Assembly: GCF_020497125.1 (NCBI RefSeq)
Contig: NC_059072.1
Span: 55,338,697 to 55,402,696 of the forward strand
Direction of reading: 5' to 3'
DNA: 64,000 nucleotides
From: Mauremys mutica
Lineage: Eukaryota > Chordata > Testudines > Geoemydidae
The notes under the pieces are model-generated. The model did no database searches. It was not told the DNA's origin and saw nothing but the letters and a program-made list of their open reading frames with translations. Shown one piece after another: positions 43,823 through 56,601 of the stretch; positions within the stretch are counted from its first letter, which is position 1; every line of letters begins with the position of its first letter. The position numbers were made by a program, and so were the translations under genes.

Positions 43823-44891
43823 CCGAAGTCATTATGGCAATTATACTTGTCTGGGTTTTTTTATTTTTTATTTTAAATTAACACTTTACTATCCGCACTG
43901 TGGTTCCTTCAACCTGCTATAGGTTCAGTTACAATGGGAACATTCCTGTCATCTCCCTGGATGTCTGAATATTGTGCAAGTGTTGTCAAAGGTGTCGGGG
44001 CACAGCTTGCAAGAATAGGTTAGGGACCCCCTTCTCCATTCCAAAAAGCTACAGTTTTGCTTACCTTTACCGTCTTGGAAAACCAGAATATATCCATCTT
44101 GTCCATAAATAAACAAACACACTCTGAAAGCCATTTACACGTTTATATAAAATGCTCATTGGCAGTGATGTCTTGCTAAATGTTATAGTGCAGGAGCCCA
44201 GAAGAACTGATTTCAAGTTAATAATTCTGGTACGCATTACATAGTCTCCAAATCTATCTTGTGTATGATGTCATCATAAGACAAACAACCCATATTCAAA
44301 ACTAACATTTTACCAATTATTGCCACTCTGAGACCTAGCAAACTTGTACCAGGATCAGGTTGTTTAGGGCTCCCTCCATCTTTGGCCCAGTCTGGTCAGG
44401 ACATCTTTTAGGATCAAGATGAAGAAGATCCAGGGTCACAGGAGATGGATGCAGTGGCAGCCATAATGGTGAAGGTTGTGCCTGTAGTGAATTTTTCTTC
44501 CAACGTCTCTTTCATTAAGGACTCCAAAAGGGAGCAATAGGTGGAATAGCCCATATTCTCATTACTTTGTCCACCAGTTAGGCTTAGTTTCTGACACACC
44601 AGCTTTGGTTCATTTATTTTCAGTCTCATGCTGTCTTGTTTACTGGGCATGATCTTAACACAGTCCTTGAATTATATCAGCAGGCCTTTTAGTTTGGACT
44701 AGTTCAGTCTGTCTCCCTTTCAAACCTTTTCCCATCAACATTTGTATTATAGGTTATTATAAGAGCTTCTTACAGTTCAGCTCAACAACTAAGGTAAATT
44801 TGTAGGTCCAATTATTACAACAGCTCTATCTGGCTGAAAGGTGCTATAACCAATTGTTGTTCTGTAGTGCCACAGAAGCTGTTATCCCAAT
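43823..44891. other. Non-coding stretch, nothing recognised
   Basis: No gene or named repeat seen. Confidence 0.5.
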
Positions 44892-45496
44892 TGTGACGAA
44901 GTGGGACTGTTTGGGTGGGTGCCTCAGTTTCTGGCCAACACTCTGTCTCCTGGAAACTAATGGCCCGGGCCCTTCCCCCCTGCAAGGGGATGCTAAAGGT
45001 ATGGGAGAACAAAGAGGTCAGGTGACCTCGTGGCCCGGGAAAGGAACTCAGCAGAGAAGGAGGGGCTGGAGGGGGTTTCAGTTTGGAGCCAGCTGGGGAT
45101 GGGAAGTGAGTGCAGATGGAGTTGTCTGGCTAGCTGGGCCCCAGAATGGACCCGGCTGTGGGGTCCCATTCTCTGTACCTACAAACTCTGTTTTAGACCG
45201 TGTTCCTATCATTTAATAAACCTCTGTTTTACTGGCTGGCTAAGAGTCACGTCTGACTGCGAAGTGGGGGTGCATGCAGGACCCTCTGGCTTCCGCAGGA
45301 CCCCACCTGGGCGGACTCGCTGTGGGAAGCGCACGGAGGGGCATATGCTGAATGCTCCAAGGAGAGACCCAGGAGGTGAAGCCGTGTGAGCTTCTTGCCC
45401 TGAAGACAGTCTGCTCCAAGGGAGAGGAGGCTCCCCAAAGTCCTGACTGGCTTTGTGGGGAGCAGTTCCAAAGCATCGCCCGGGGACTCCGTGACA
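44892..45496 (+). mobile_element. Solo LTR with 5-bp target duplication
   Basis: 605 bp bounded by TGTGACGAAGTGG and GGACTCCGTGACA, that is TG...CA. It is flanked by a perfect 5-bp duplication, CCAAT at 44887-44891 and 45497-45501. A polyadenylation signal AATAAA is at 45215-45220, followed by a GT-rich stretch, so the R/U5 part lies to the right and the orientation is plus. Upstream of it is GC-rich U3-like sequence. No coding sequence lies beside it. The several 70-134 codon frames here (44854-45216, 45030-45389, 45240-45644 and others) are shadows of the LTR. I recognise it as a common turtle LTR but cannot say which retrovirus-like or gypsy class it belongs to. Confidence 0.9.
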
Positions 45497-45538
45497 CCAA
45501 TATAGCACCATCAAGAGACATAACAGGACCTTCTACCC

Positions 45539-45848
45539 CAGGGGTAGGCAACCTATGGCACACGTGCCGAAGGCGGCACGCGAGATGATTTTCAGTGGCA
45601 CTCACACTGCTCGGGTCCTGGCCAGGATCTGGGGGGCTCTGCATTTTAATTTAATTCGAAATGAAGCTTCTTAAACGTTTTTAAATCCTTATTTACTTTA
45701 CATACAACAATAGTTTAGTTATATATTATAGACTTAAAGAAAGAGACTTTCTAAAAACATTAAAATATATTACTGGCACGCGAAACCTTAAATTAGAGTG
45801 AATAAATGAAGACTCGGCACACCACTTCTGAAAGGTTGCCGAACCCTG
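45539..45848. mobile_element. hAT-type MITE, CAGGGGTAGGCAAC family, copy 2
   Basis: 310 bp. The left end is CAGGGGTAGGCAACCTATGG, the right end on the other strand CAGGGTTCGGCAACC. The 8-bp flanks TTCTACCC (45531-45538) and GTCTACCC (45849-45856) match at 7 of 8. It aligns end to end with 29486-29791 by its ATGAAGCTTCTTAAAC core and GAATAAATGAAGACTC word. It lies 42 bases after the solo LTR. Confidence 0.9.
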
Positions 45849-45856
45849 GTCTACCC

Positions 45857-48800
45857 ACTGTTTTACATACCCAGCAGCTGGAATGGTGGTTGGCAATGGT
45901 TGTGAAACTGGCTTTCCAGCCTTTGAGTCAAATTAAAAATGAAGAGCCAGTATCATCATCAAGGCAAATCCCAAAGGAGTGTAGCCTCCTTGCAGATTAA
46001 GCGCCACTCAGATCAGTTTCTAACTAGATCCTTAAGACTCTGTGGCTGGATAGTCAGTCTGTAGTCAGTATTGTACCACTCAAAGTCAAACCAATATTGC
46101 TTTCCACTATATTTAGAATCAGGGTTTTCTGGATGGCCCACGAAGGGCACAGTGGCACAATCTAGCTGAAATATGAGATTCCAAATTTAAAGTAGTAAAA
46201 CTCCAAAGCATTTGCTTCTCCAGCACGTTAGCACAGTAGCAGGATATATACCTCATCATAGCTTTTCCAGTAGCCATCATTGAGAAGTATGTTGAATGCT
46301 CCAGTTTAGTACCTATTAAAGCACACATTGCCTTGTATATATTAGACTTTTACAAGGTGTTAGCTATTATGTTATAACAACACGCTTTTAAATCCTACTC
46401 AAGATAAAGCCAAAGTTCCTCAAGGAATAATCCTAGCCAATAAAAGGGGTTGTTGAGACAGAGCCTAGCCCAGGAAACTTACTATAGATAATGGCTTGCG
46501 GTTTGTAGTTACACATTCTTTTTTTTTTAAATCAGGAGGATACAGCAGATACCAGAAACTGAATGCTAGATGAAGCAATTAAACCAGATAATTAAAAGCA
46601 GCCTGAATATACTTTGCTTGGAGCTGTCCATTACAACAAACAATATATCCAACCATCAGGAGGCTAAGCACATAGGTACTGGAATTTCCCCAGCTTTTGT
46701 TATGATGGGCCACTATCCAAACTTTTCCCTACAGTCCCATACAGAGGTTCCTACATCAGCTGCTTCCCCAATGAAAACCATAAGCAAATATCAAGAGACC
46801 ATTGCCTGAACCTTGAGTAAGATTCACTAATAGGCTCAGACACTCCAGCAAAATGTAGCACTGAATGATCTCACAGGGATAACAAGCCACAGTCTAATAG
46901 CAAACCACACATGCACATTAGCCAGTGTCATCTTCTGGCCCCCTTCTGGCCCATCAAAGGCATCCTCAATTCTTTCTTACTCTAACGGCAACTTGGTCCC
47001 CTTCCCTTTGTGAGACCCCATGATGAAGCCTCCAAATTCAGGTAACTATAGTTAAAAATTGGTGGCAGTGTTGGAGAACATTACAGTCTTTCTGGATAAG
47101 TAGTTTGTTTTTGTTCTCTGTAGTATACTGCAGATCGTAATTAATGATAAGGGTCAGAGTAAAGACCAGCAGAGGTGCTCTCCTACCAGAAGCAAAGCTA
47201 GAAAGACTTCAGAAACATACAGTGGGCAGTAATTTTCAGGTTTCTTCAGTAGATCTCTGAAGAACTGGAACATTTACCTGCAAGGGAACATCCCACTTCT
47301 TGATACAACCTTGTACATTTTTGTGACTTTTCAGTGAGATTTATGCACATGCACTGAGAAATGACCGTACCCCTTTGGCAAGTGAAAGATTCTTAATAGG
47401 TTGTTTACTTATTTAATTCATTCCCACTCATCAACTACTTCTGAAACTAGCCTTGGATCCCCTTTTCTAGTTTGTCTATAAATTGATGATATAGTGCGGG
47501 AAGGATTTCATGCGGAGGTAGAGGAAGAGTTCTTCCTCCATGTATTTATGAGGTTCTTTGCTGAAAGAAATGGAGGATTCTGTAGTTTTCTCTCTTTCAT
47601 GGTCCGTGTAATGATTATATCCTTGTCAGTTCCCATCCTCAGATCAGGATTGTCTAGCTTCTCTGGGTGCATCTCTTAACATTACTTCCACATTTTCGTG
47701 TGTGTCTAATTAGAGTAGACTTTTTCATGAATAACCCTCAAAGCTGAAACGCACATACACACACAGAAATATGGATGCATGCTGTCAGTTCCCTGCTCTC
47801 TCTCCATTCAGGGGCACATCCTTCCAGGAACAGCTTCTGTGGTAGAGAAAGCCCTGTTGCCATGCTTCAGAGAGATGAAAGTGAAAGTACAGAGGAAGTG
47901 CCAGTTGAAATAGCAGCACATAGGATTCACATTGATAATTGCTGCTTTGTGATAAAGCCTGCAGCACATGATAAGACTAAAGACACAAAAAGGGCATTTT
48001 CTTTAAACAAAAGAAACCCACATAGGTAGTAATCAGTCAATAAATTAGAAAATCATTAGTAGCAGCAGTGAGAGAGGAGAGCAGATCCCCAGACTGTCTA
48101 GAAAAACCTTCCTTCCTCACTTACCCTCAACCTTAAGGGAAAAGAGGGGAGATAAATACAAAGAATTCTCTCCCCACTACCCATCTTATTGTTAGCAACT
48201 CCAGCCAGCATCAGAGCCCTCAGATGGGATCTCATTTAAACAAAAATAGGTTTTCCTCTGTCTGAGTTAGAAGGGGGAAAACCAAACAATTAATAACAAT
48301 ACAGTGAGGGAAAGGATTTATAAAGAAAAACATTTATTATAATAAATGAAAACAAACATTATTTTCAGGCTGAAAGGAGGAGTCACATTAATAATGATTT
48401 AGCAAGGACCCCAGAGGCAGCTGAACAAAACACAAAGCCTAACTGATGTTGGTGAGTGGCTAATGATTAAAGCCACACTCACGATACAGCATAAAAATAA
48501 CAAACCAAGAAAGGAGGACCGACATCTGCCACAAAACTTAAAGTATAAAAGAAACGTGACTTGTGTCCTTTTGGTAATACAGTATCAACATTCACTGAAC
48601 CTCAAGGCTTTGTTTCAAGTCGATATTTCTGGAGCTTCCTGGAACAATAAATCTTGATGTTAACCACAGTAGAGGTCAATCTCTGTCTAATATATGCTTT
48701 GTAATGCATTTAAAATACAGATATAGTATGTAGATGATGCATTATTCATACAAGCAGCCTATTAACGAATAAGTCAATATATCAGCTTCTCAGAGAGATG

Positions 48801-51800
48801 CTATCAACTTAGAACAAGATTTGGGCCACACTAACAGTGAAAGAGAGGGTTACCCCTACAGGAGGCCGTATACCCAATGATATTCCAACAGCACAACTAC
48901 AAAGTTATTTCTCTTGTCTGTCTCTTTAGTCCCTACCAGCTTGTTCACTGTTTAAACCCATTTCTAGGCATATACTGTACATTTTTATTCTTAAACTACA
49001 TTTTTGGAGTGTCAACATTTTTGTTGGTCAGGGTGATGCCTTTTCCTAGGTATCTGTTAGAGGTGACTGGGCAACATCCAGAATATTTTATTCAACAGGA
49101 GCCAGCTTGTTATGCGGTACAGCTCAGAGCAAGTTGTGGTACATCAACTGCCCCACCCAGGAGTAGCCCTGGGAGTTGATGTGACTCACCTTTGAGTTCC
49201 TCTGCTTCCCCCATGTTCTGCCTGGTCTCTAGTAGCGAGTACGAAGGAGTAGAGTCAAAGCTATGCCCATTCCCTACCCCATCTTCTCCCTACCCCAGGT
49301 CTGCTCTGGGAAGGGAGTAAGCAGGCACATAGCAACCACTTAATCCTCTGTCCAGACCCACAGTCTAGGTAGCCTCTGGCTCGATGTTGGGGAGTTCTTA
49401 CTCATGTGTATGGCCAAGTAATCTAGCTCTTAATTTGTTCCATCAGTTGTTCAATAACATTTCTCGCCATTTATTTTTTCCCCTCTATTCAACCAGTTCT
49501 AACAAAGGTCAGACTACAGTCATTAAAATTAATTAGTCACTGTTTTTCCACCAGTCAGTAAACTAACATTTTTTCTCATTATTTCATTTGGCTCTTCTTT
49601 TTCTTTATCCATTCACCTTAGGGTTTTCTCAGGCCACCTGTCACAGTGGTATGAACATGCAATATAAATCAGTTTGTTCATCATTCATATTCTTATATGA
49701 TCCACTCTTTCTATGTCCTCCTTACTCTTTAGGCCTGATTGACTTTAGTAGGACAGTGCAGATTAAGCACATAGGGTTTAGCTCTCCACGAATCCCCCTG
49801 CTTTTCTTCCTCAGTCCTCTCTTCCTCTCCCTGGGTTTAGTTATTTTGCCACAAATTTTGAAAGACCCACAGTTCCCATGTGACAAGAAGCTTCAGTTCA
49901 AACAAAAAATTGGATCTGAGAGCTGAATACTTAAAATCTATTTCTAATTTTCTTTTTATTATGGGTCCCTTTATGAGTAGTATGGGTGTTAAGGAGGAGC
50001 TCATTGTTAGACGATCATGAAAGGAGGTACAATATTTCCTTTTATTTCCATCAAAAAAATCCATATCTAATTACATATGAAGTATTTTTACAGGTGGAAA
50101 TCTCTATGTTGTGATATGGTTCCCAGTCACAGTAAGCCATAGGTGCCTAGCAATGATTGATGTAATGGAGAGTTTCATTTCTATCCCAGACGGCTCTAAT
50201 TAAACATCCCTGCAAATGGACCATATCCCTTTAAATTTTCTTCCAAGTCTTCTGTGGTATGCTGCTATTTCAGCTGATTGCTGCCCAAATTTGAGTCTGG
50301 GAAACATTACCAACAGCTTCTGTTCTCAATTTATATTGTTCACATGAAAGGAAAAGACATTGGAACCATTTTACAGAAATGAAAATGGTAAAGTTCTGAT
50401 GCAAGGGAAGAAAAGGCAAGGAAATATGACAATCTGCAGGAATAAAGAGAAGCTCTAAGTAAGGAGCTGAAATAACAATTGATGGGAATAGAGGATGAGA
50501 TAGATTTAGCATATGGAGCATAACAGTAATAAGTTAAAACATATGCAACAGAAATATTTGCAGGCCTGCCTGGTCTGTTTCAAATGTGAGATTTGTTTGC
50601 TCCTCAGTAGGCACGTATAACTCCTATTAACATTAAAGGAAGTTAGCGAGTACATCAACAAGAGAATATAACTGTGTCTGCCAAAATGCTGACCAGACAT
50701 TAGAGCAGATTTAAACAATTAACAGGGTCCCCCATCCAGTCATTGGACTTGCTTGCACATTATAGCTGCCAGACCTTGAACAAGGCCCTTCGTGGACTGA
50801 AGGCAGCAGCTCTACTGACACTACTCTTCAATCATATACAGAGGCTGTGTCTATATCACTCCTAGTCCAGGGAATAAGAAACCAAGAATGCAAACCTTCT
50901 CTCTCATATGGCAAGCAATAGCACTGGGACATAATGTCAGCACAACATGCACCCCTCAGGTGCCCGGTACTCAAATCTGTGCTAAGTTGAACCTATTTTT
51001 AAATATATACATGTACTCTATATATGAATTCAGCCAGCCTGGATTTTTGTAATGTAAACAGGGCTGTTGAGTTTGACCCAGCATGCATATAAGTAGCCTG
51101 ATGTCAGAGCTCTTCAGTAATACAGTCAATCAGAGACATTTTTATTTATACTTTGTTCTAAAAGGTGTTTGTGCCCCCCCTCTCAATGGTCCTTCAGGAG
51201 GCTGGCCCACTGAACAAGAAGAGCAGGACAGGTTGTGACTTTCTTCCAAGTCTGCCAGTGTATATCCTGGATCATGCCTAGGAGCTTTCAAATATGGCAG
51301 GGGTTATCCTCTTCCCTCTTCTCCCCTAATGACGAAGCACACTGCCCTTCATAGTGTTTCCACCCTCTCCTGGTCTAGAAGCAAGGGATTAAGGTTGGTT
51401 CCCAATCCCAATGTAGATCCCCTTCATAGCAATGCAGTGTGCTGCCATTCCCAGACACTTTCATACTTGCTTGTATGTGAATCCAAACAAGACATGGCAT
51501 GACACTGATGAATAGAGCCCTACATAAGGTTTTAAAAGGTCTGAAAGATACAAGCTTGGATATATTATCTAGACTTAACTATATGTGTCAAGTACTTGAA
51601 AATACTGCAGTTCTGACCCGTGATGACTTTCTGAATTAATTCTTGAATCCAAGATTTACACAAGTCAACATTTCAGAGTCAGAATCCTTTAAAAGAGCCA
51701 TACATACAAAATTATAGCTGTATATCAAAAGTTATAGTGCAAAGGTTGTCAGCATAGACACTCCACAGGACTTCTCCAAGCACACATCCTTTATACCTTC

Positions 51801-53559
51801 AAGAAACTCAGCAACAATCAACATTTGATTCTTTCTACTAGGAAAAAGAGTGTAGCCCCTTTTCCTAGGCATGGCTCAAGCTTGGCAGGGCAGGAACTGT
51901 CTGACCATATACTACATCCCATAGCAGTTCAAAGCAGAGACTCCCTGAGCTGTTCTGCATCTCTCTCAGCTTCTAAAGTCTCAAACTCAAAAGCTCCAAA
52001 AGTGAAGCTAAAACTAGTCATCCCTTTTTCTCTGAGTCAGCCTGTCCCCTCCAACTAAGGAAGTATGTAGTCCTGGCTCCTCATTGGTCTAGCAAACTGA
52101 CTATATAAATCACCCAGTCAGAAGCCTCCCTCTACTGGCTTTTGCAAGAATTTCCAACCTTTTCTGTCCCTGCCCCAGCCTGTAAATAGACTTGGAAATG
52201 GTGTCCAGAGGCTCTGGAGCCATTGCTGTTGTAGTCAATAGGGTAATTCCCGTCGAGTCCAATCCAGGGCTGCAGCAGCTGACAAACTCCAAAGAGGGGA
52301 CGTCACACAGGGAAGAGAGCATGAGGTCTACACAGTTGCCAACTATGATACACATTATAGGTCAACTTCCAGAACTGTCCAAATATCTATCTCTGTCTTT
52401 TGATATCCTGAAATCATGGTGATTCTCCAAATTAAAATCCCATCACCAAATCAGCTCTTCCCACAACTTTTGTTCTGAAAACTTCAAAAGAGAAAGTTTT
52501 TTCCCTTACAATAATGATTCTCTTGCTCCTTGAACATTCATTGACATTTTTCCATCAATAATTCCTGGCAAATCAGTCATCACCAGCAGCCAGTGTATTT
52601 TCTTGAGGTTTTTACAGCAAAGATGCTTTGCCTCAGGCTGTTAATGCTCTCACGAACAAGCCATTAACCATATCAATGAGTGGTTTCAAGATTGATAATA
52701 TTGAAATGCATAACTTAAAAATTGGTACAACCAGTAACATTTAAGAGATTGGTGCATATGTGAGATAAGCTTTCACAGCTTTATTCATGAAACGTGTTCA
52801 AATCATTGTGCATTTCTAGCATAGTGGCCTGAATATAAAGGTGGTTTTACTTCGAAATGTTTTCTCAGAAGTTTTCAGGAGTCAAATATAAATATAAAGG
52901 TTTTTTTCTTTGGGGTAGGAATGTAAAGGGAATGAGGAGATAGAGTTTAATTGCTTTTCAAAGTTGCATGGGGGATTTGGAAACTCAATTCCCATTAGAA
53001 ATTGATTGAAATTGGGCATTTTAATTTTGTACATGGCTTTGAAATTCCCAACTGAAAAGTTTTTACTAGCCAATAAACCACTCTGTATATGTTTCCCAAT
53101 TTCCCATTGGGTCTTGGAAGCTCATAGTTACTAAAATTTTCAAACAAGGTTCCAAAAGCCCTGCTAGCACTCCTCTAGGACTGTTTTTGATGGCCTCCTC
53201 CTACTAAGTATGAAAGCTCATGCTCCCTGGGATATCATGATGAGAACAAAGTAATTTCACAGTTCTCCCCAAAGCTATCACTAACTATAAGTTTAGTAAT
53301 ATCAATTTTAAAAAATCATAGTATATCCAAAAAGGCAATATTTTCAAAATGACTGTGAAACACTATATCGACCTGTGCTCTTTCCTGTGAAACTTAATTT
53401 CTTAGGGTCCACTTCTTGTCCCTAGAACGTCATGGTGTGAAGCCTGGATGTGTTACACCACCATAGAGGCTAAATCAGATACAGCGGGGCACCCATCAGC
53501 AGTGGGCATATGGCTAGATCTTCTAAAAAAACTAAGAACAGCTGGGTGCTGAGCCCTTA
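45857..53559. other. 7.7 kb with almost no recognised repeats or genes
   Basis: I see no coding region that I can support and no element that I can name with confidence. Frames of 60-112 codons occur at 46570, 47775, 48877, 49588 and 51825 plus and 49837, 50270 and 52110 minus. None has a recognisable domain. A possible CCAAT-TATA arrangement is noted at 52081-52110. This stretch stands out because interspersed elements are dense elsewhere in the window. Confidence 0.5.
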
Positions 53560-54570
53560 TTTAGGTACCTAAATGGACACTGAGCACCTGAAAATATGGC
53601 CCTGAGCTCTTCTAAAAATCTAGGCTATAGTGCCCATTTTTCTTGCAGACACCCCCCCCCACACACACACACACAAAGGGCACAGTCTATGAGTCCTTCA
53701 TAGTGACCACCAGGTGTACTTCTCTGATGTCCATATGGGGGAAGAAGGAATCCTGCCCAGGGAAGTGACAGCTGGGGAGACTGAATGGGCCATGCACCCC
53801 TGGAGCTCTCAGACAGGAAAGGATGGGGCCTGTCCAGTCAAAGAAACAACAGCAATCAGGTGGGAGAGGGAGAGAGGCCTTCAGTGAAACCCTTTTCTGG
53901 GGGCACTTAGCCAGGCCCTGCTTTCTCTCTCCCCCATAGCCCCGCAAGATCTTTACATGAGTTATTGCAGCTGTGGGCCCAACTTGGAGAAAGAGAATCA
54001 GGATCCAATGAGGGGTGGTTGAATGAGTAGTTCCATGGCTCCTGATCAGCATATGGAATCTCTCTGCCCTAATTATAATCAGAAATACACAGCAAAAACC
54101 CTGAGAAAATTTGCATATAATCCCAAAATGGGTGTTTCTCAACCCAGCTTTCCCCAAATCCATCAGTTTACTCCCATATCTATCACATACACACCAGTCT
54201 TCCCAGATATGTACCAACAATCCCACCCATAAATCTGTCATTCTCCTCCCCAAGCCCAACCAAAGGCTGAATCATTCTCTCCCCTTTTTCTAATCTCCTT
54301 TCCTGCGCAAAAACCTCCTAGGGTCCTTTTCTCTTGGTCCTGGCACTGAGCTTCTCTTCACAAATGTTATGGCTTGACTCTAGTTCTTATTGTGCTGCAT
54401 CCGTCCCAAGAGCAAGTTAAGATTGGTGTGGGAACCTTAACTGAGTGTTTCTTGGGGGTTTTGTGTTAAACTCCCAGTGTGGGATTTTCAAAGGGCCTAT
54501 GTGATTTAGGAGCATAAGTGTCAAGTACAAGTCACTTGGGCACTTTCTTAAATCTCACCCCCAGCCTTAA
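53560..54570. other. Non-coding stretch with foldback fragments and a 190-codon chance frame
   Basis: A minus-strand frame of 190 codons at 53687-54259 is the longest in the window. It has no recognisable domain, and its length is within what chance allows for this many codon positions. Foldback-type words lie at 53560-53640 (CTTATTTAGGTACCTAAATG) and at 54478-54565 (GGGATTTTCAAAGGGCCTAT, CACTTGGGCACTTTCTTAAA). An AC microsatellite with a C-run is at 53650-53676. Confidence 0.5.
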
Positions 54571-56229
54571 TTTAAAATGTGGTTTTATTTGATGAGAATG
54601 TTGTATATTTTTATTACATTTTCTGTGATGTCCCACATATTACTTCACTCAGTGGATTTTGCTATTTGTATTTATACAAAATTCCTAAACAAAAAATTGT
54701 TTCAGATAGGATGGTTTTTCATTTGCATTTACTAGGCCCCAGAAGAAAATATTCCTTTTTTTACTTGCAATAATAGGTTCCTTAGGGGGTTTCACAGATG
54801 GATGATAACAGCTTGAGACCTGCCTCTGGCTTTTCTCACATGCTGTATGGTTACTTGGGTCACCATATTGCTGCTGGAGGAAATCGGGAACCGCTTTCTT
54901 TTCTCTACTGATCATTTACTCTTGGCTTTTAATTTATTAGTGCATGTTGATCCACGTGAGAATACTGGTTATGTAAGAACTGTCTATCAGAATTGTAAGA
55001 ACCAGAGTCCATTAAAGGAATGTAATGATCTTTCACCTCTAGCTCACTTGCTGGATTGTAACCCACATTGGTAGTTACTGGATGTTGTTACTGTCCAATG
55101 GCTTTTGTGGCCTGTTGGTGTGTAAAATGAGTTGGTGATCTCTCAGCCAGTTCCTAGTGGTGATGAGGCATCCAGAACACTAAAAATAGTGTTACAGTTG
55201 ACATGCTTGTTGGCAGTCTCAGCAGACATGCTAAGAAAGCATTAGGTACGGAGACCCCCTAGCAGAGGTCTCTCCGGGCCAGTCTGAAAGTAGAGGCAAA
55301 TTGGGAGGGGAATTTTGCTCTGCTGTTACCGAAAGAGCCAGCCTTAGCATTTTAGCAATCCGATTGCTAAAACTTGTCTGCAAAACAATGTTTCAACACT
55401 CCCATATATAAATGACATCTGTATACCAGAATCACACTGCCACCGAGTAACCATCTTGGGATTTTGAAAATGTCAGTGAGGAGACTCTTCAAGGTACCCC
55501 AAACTCAACAGACCTGTTTTATGTAGAAAAGGAGATTCCACAGTTATTTCGGAGGCCATAGGAGTACATAATACATTGGGCCCTATTTATACCATCCATC
55601 TATCCATCCTCCTTCTTTTCCTCTTTATTTGTGCATGTAGGCAGGATCTGAATGAGTTTTCTCATGATGTCTAGTGATGAACTGGGGGAGAAAGACTTCA
55701 GGAGCAGACTGTATTTGAATAGACACCCTCCTACTCTGCCTAGATGTTCAGCAGACAGAGCTGCTTTACCAAAGTGATCAAATTTGGCTGGTTTTGGGTT
55801 ATTATTCACTTTTATTGTTGAATGCAGGGGTAAGGAAATGTTGTTATCCTTACTGTACAAGTAAAGGGTAGCAGAACTCTACATAGCATGCTCTGATGGA
55901 AGGGGTCATCCTAAACTAAACCTCACGTGTTAAGCCGGGAGTAGGGATCCCAGTGAAAGTTAGAGGGGACAGATATTCCAACTTGGTTATGTGGACTTTG
56001 CTTAAAGAGTCCTAGACATATTTGATCCTTCCCTGTCTAGTGTTTAAAGACAGAGCTGATTGAACTCAACAGAGTGTCCTTGTTTCTGTTCAGTGATTAC
56101 TAGCACTGAAATCACTGATAAACAGATTTAGGGGCTAAACCTCAGAGCTGGTTTGGGGACAGTGTTGTAGTGAAAAACAGCACAGAGGCTGCGTGAGCTG
56201 TGAAACCACTAAGAGTTGGGCTATGTGGT
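54571..56229. other. Non-coding stretch, nothing recognised
   Basis: No gene or named repeat seen. Confidence 0.5.
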
Positions 56230-56480
56230 GGAACCTCAGAACGTGACATTGCAGAAGTGACAGTGAGGGGTAAGCAGCAGCAGTGCTGAGCAGGGGCAGG
56301 GAGAGCATTGGTAGAGGTGGTAGCAGGCAACAGCAGAGATAACCAAGGCAGCAAGGAGCCAGCAGTGGCAGAGATAACAGTGGCAGCAGTAGCAAGCAGC
56401 AACAGAGGCAGTGGCAAATGGCAGCAGAGATAACTGCAGCAGCAGTAAGCCAATGGCAGAGACAACAGCAGCCACAAAGA
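56230..56480. repeat. AGC-rich degenerate tandem repeat
   Basis: The words GGCAGCAGAGATAAC, CAGCAGCAGTAAG and GTGGCAGAGATAACAGTGG recur about every 25-60 bases. The minus strand encodes long runs of Leu, Cys and Pro in all frames, which produces the 79-131 codon frames here. It could be part of an LTR element's internal region, which I cannot show. Confidence 0.6.
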
Positions 56481-56601
56481 CATTGCTTTATCCTCACCCC
56501 CTTTTTGAGGTCCATTCTGATCAATTTCATTTCCAGAAAATTTTTAAATTAAATTAAAGCTGGTGGAGGAAGCCCCAAGCTCAGTGCCAGAGCCGTGGCG
56601 G
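56481..56601. other. Short non-coding stretch
   Basis: AT-rich (TTTTTAAATTAAATTAAAGC), then CCAGAGCCGTGGCGG before the hAT element. Nothing recognised. Confidence 0.5.

Noticed and set aside
44854..45644. Cluster of frames up to 134 codons on both strands
   Set aside because: They fall within a solo LTR and its hAT neighbour. LTR ends and target duplication explain the sequence.
53687..54259. 190-codon open frame on the minus strand, the longest in the window
   Set aside because: No recognisable domain. With 128,000 codon positions over six frames and about 3 stops per 64 codons, a frame this long is expected roughly 0.7 times by chance.
56135..56530. 113- and 131-codon Leu/Cys-rich frames resembling membrane proteins
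   Set aside because: Produced by AGC-rich tandem words in all frames. No start context or domain.
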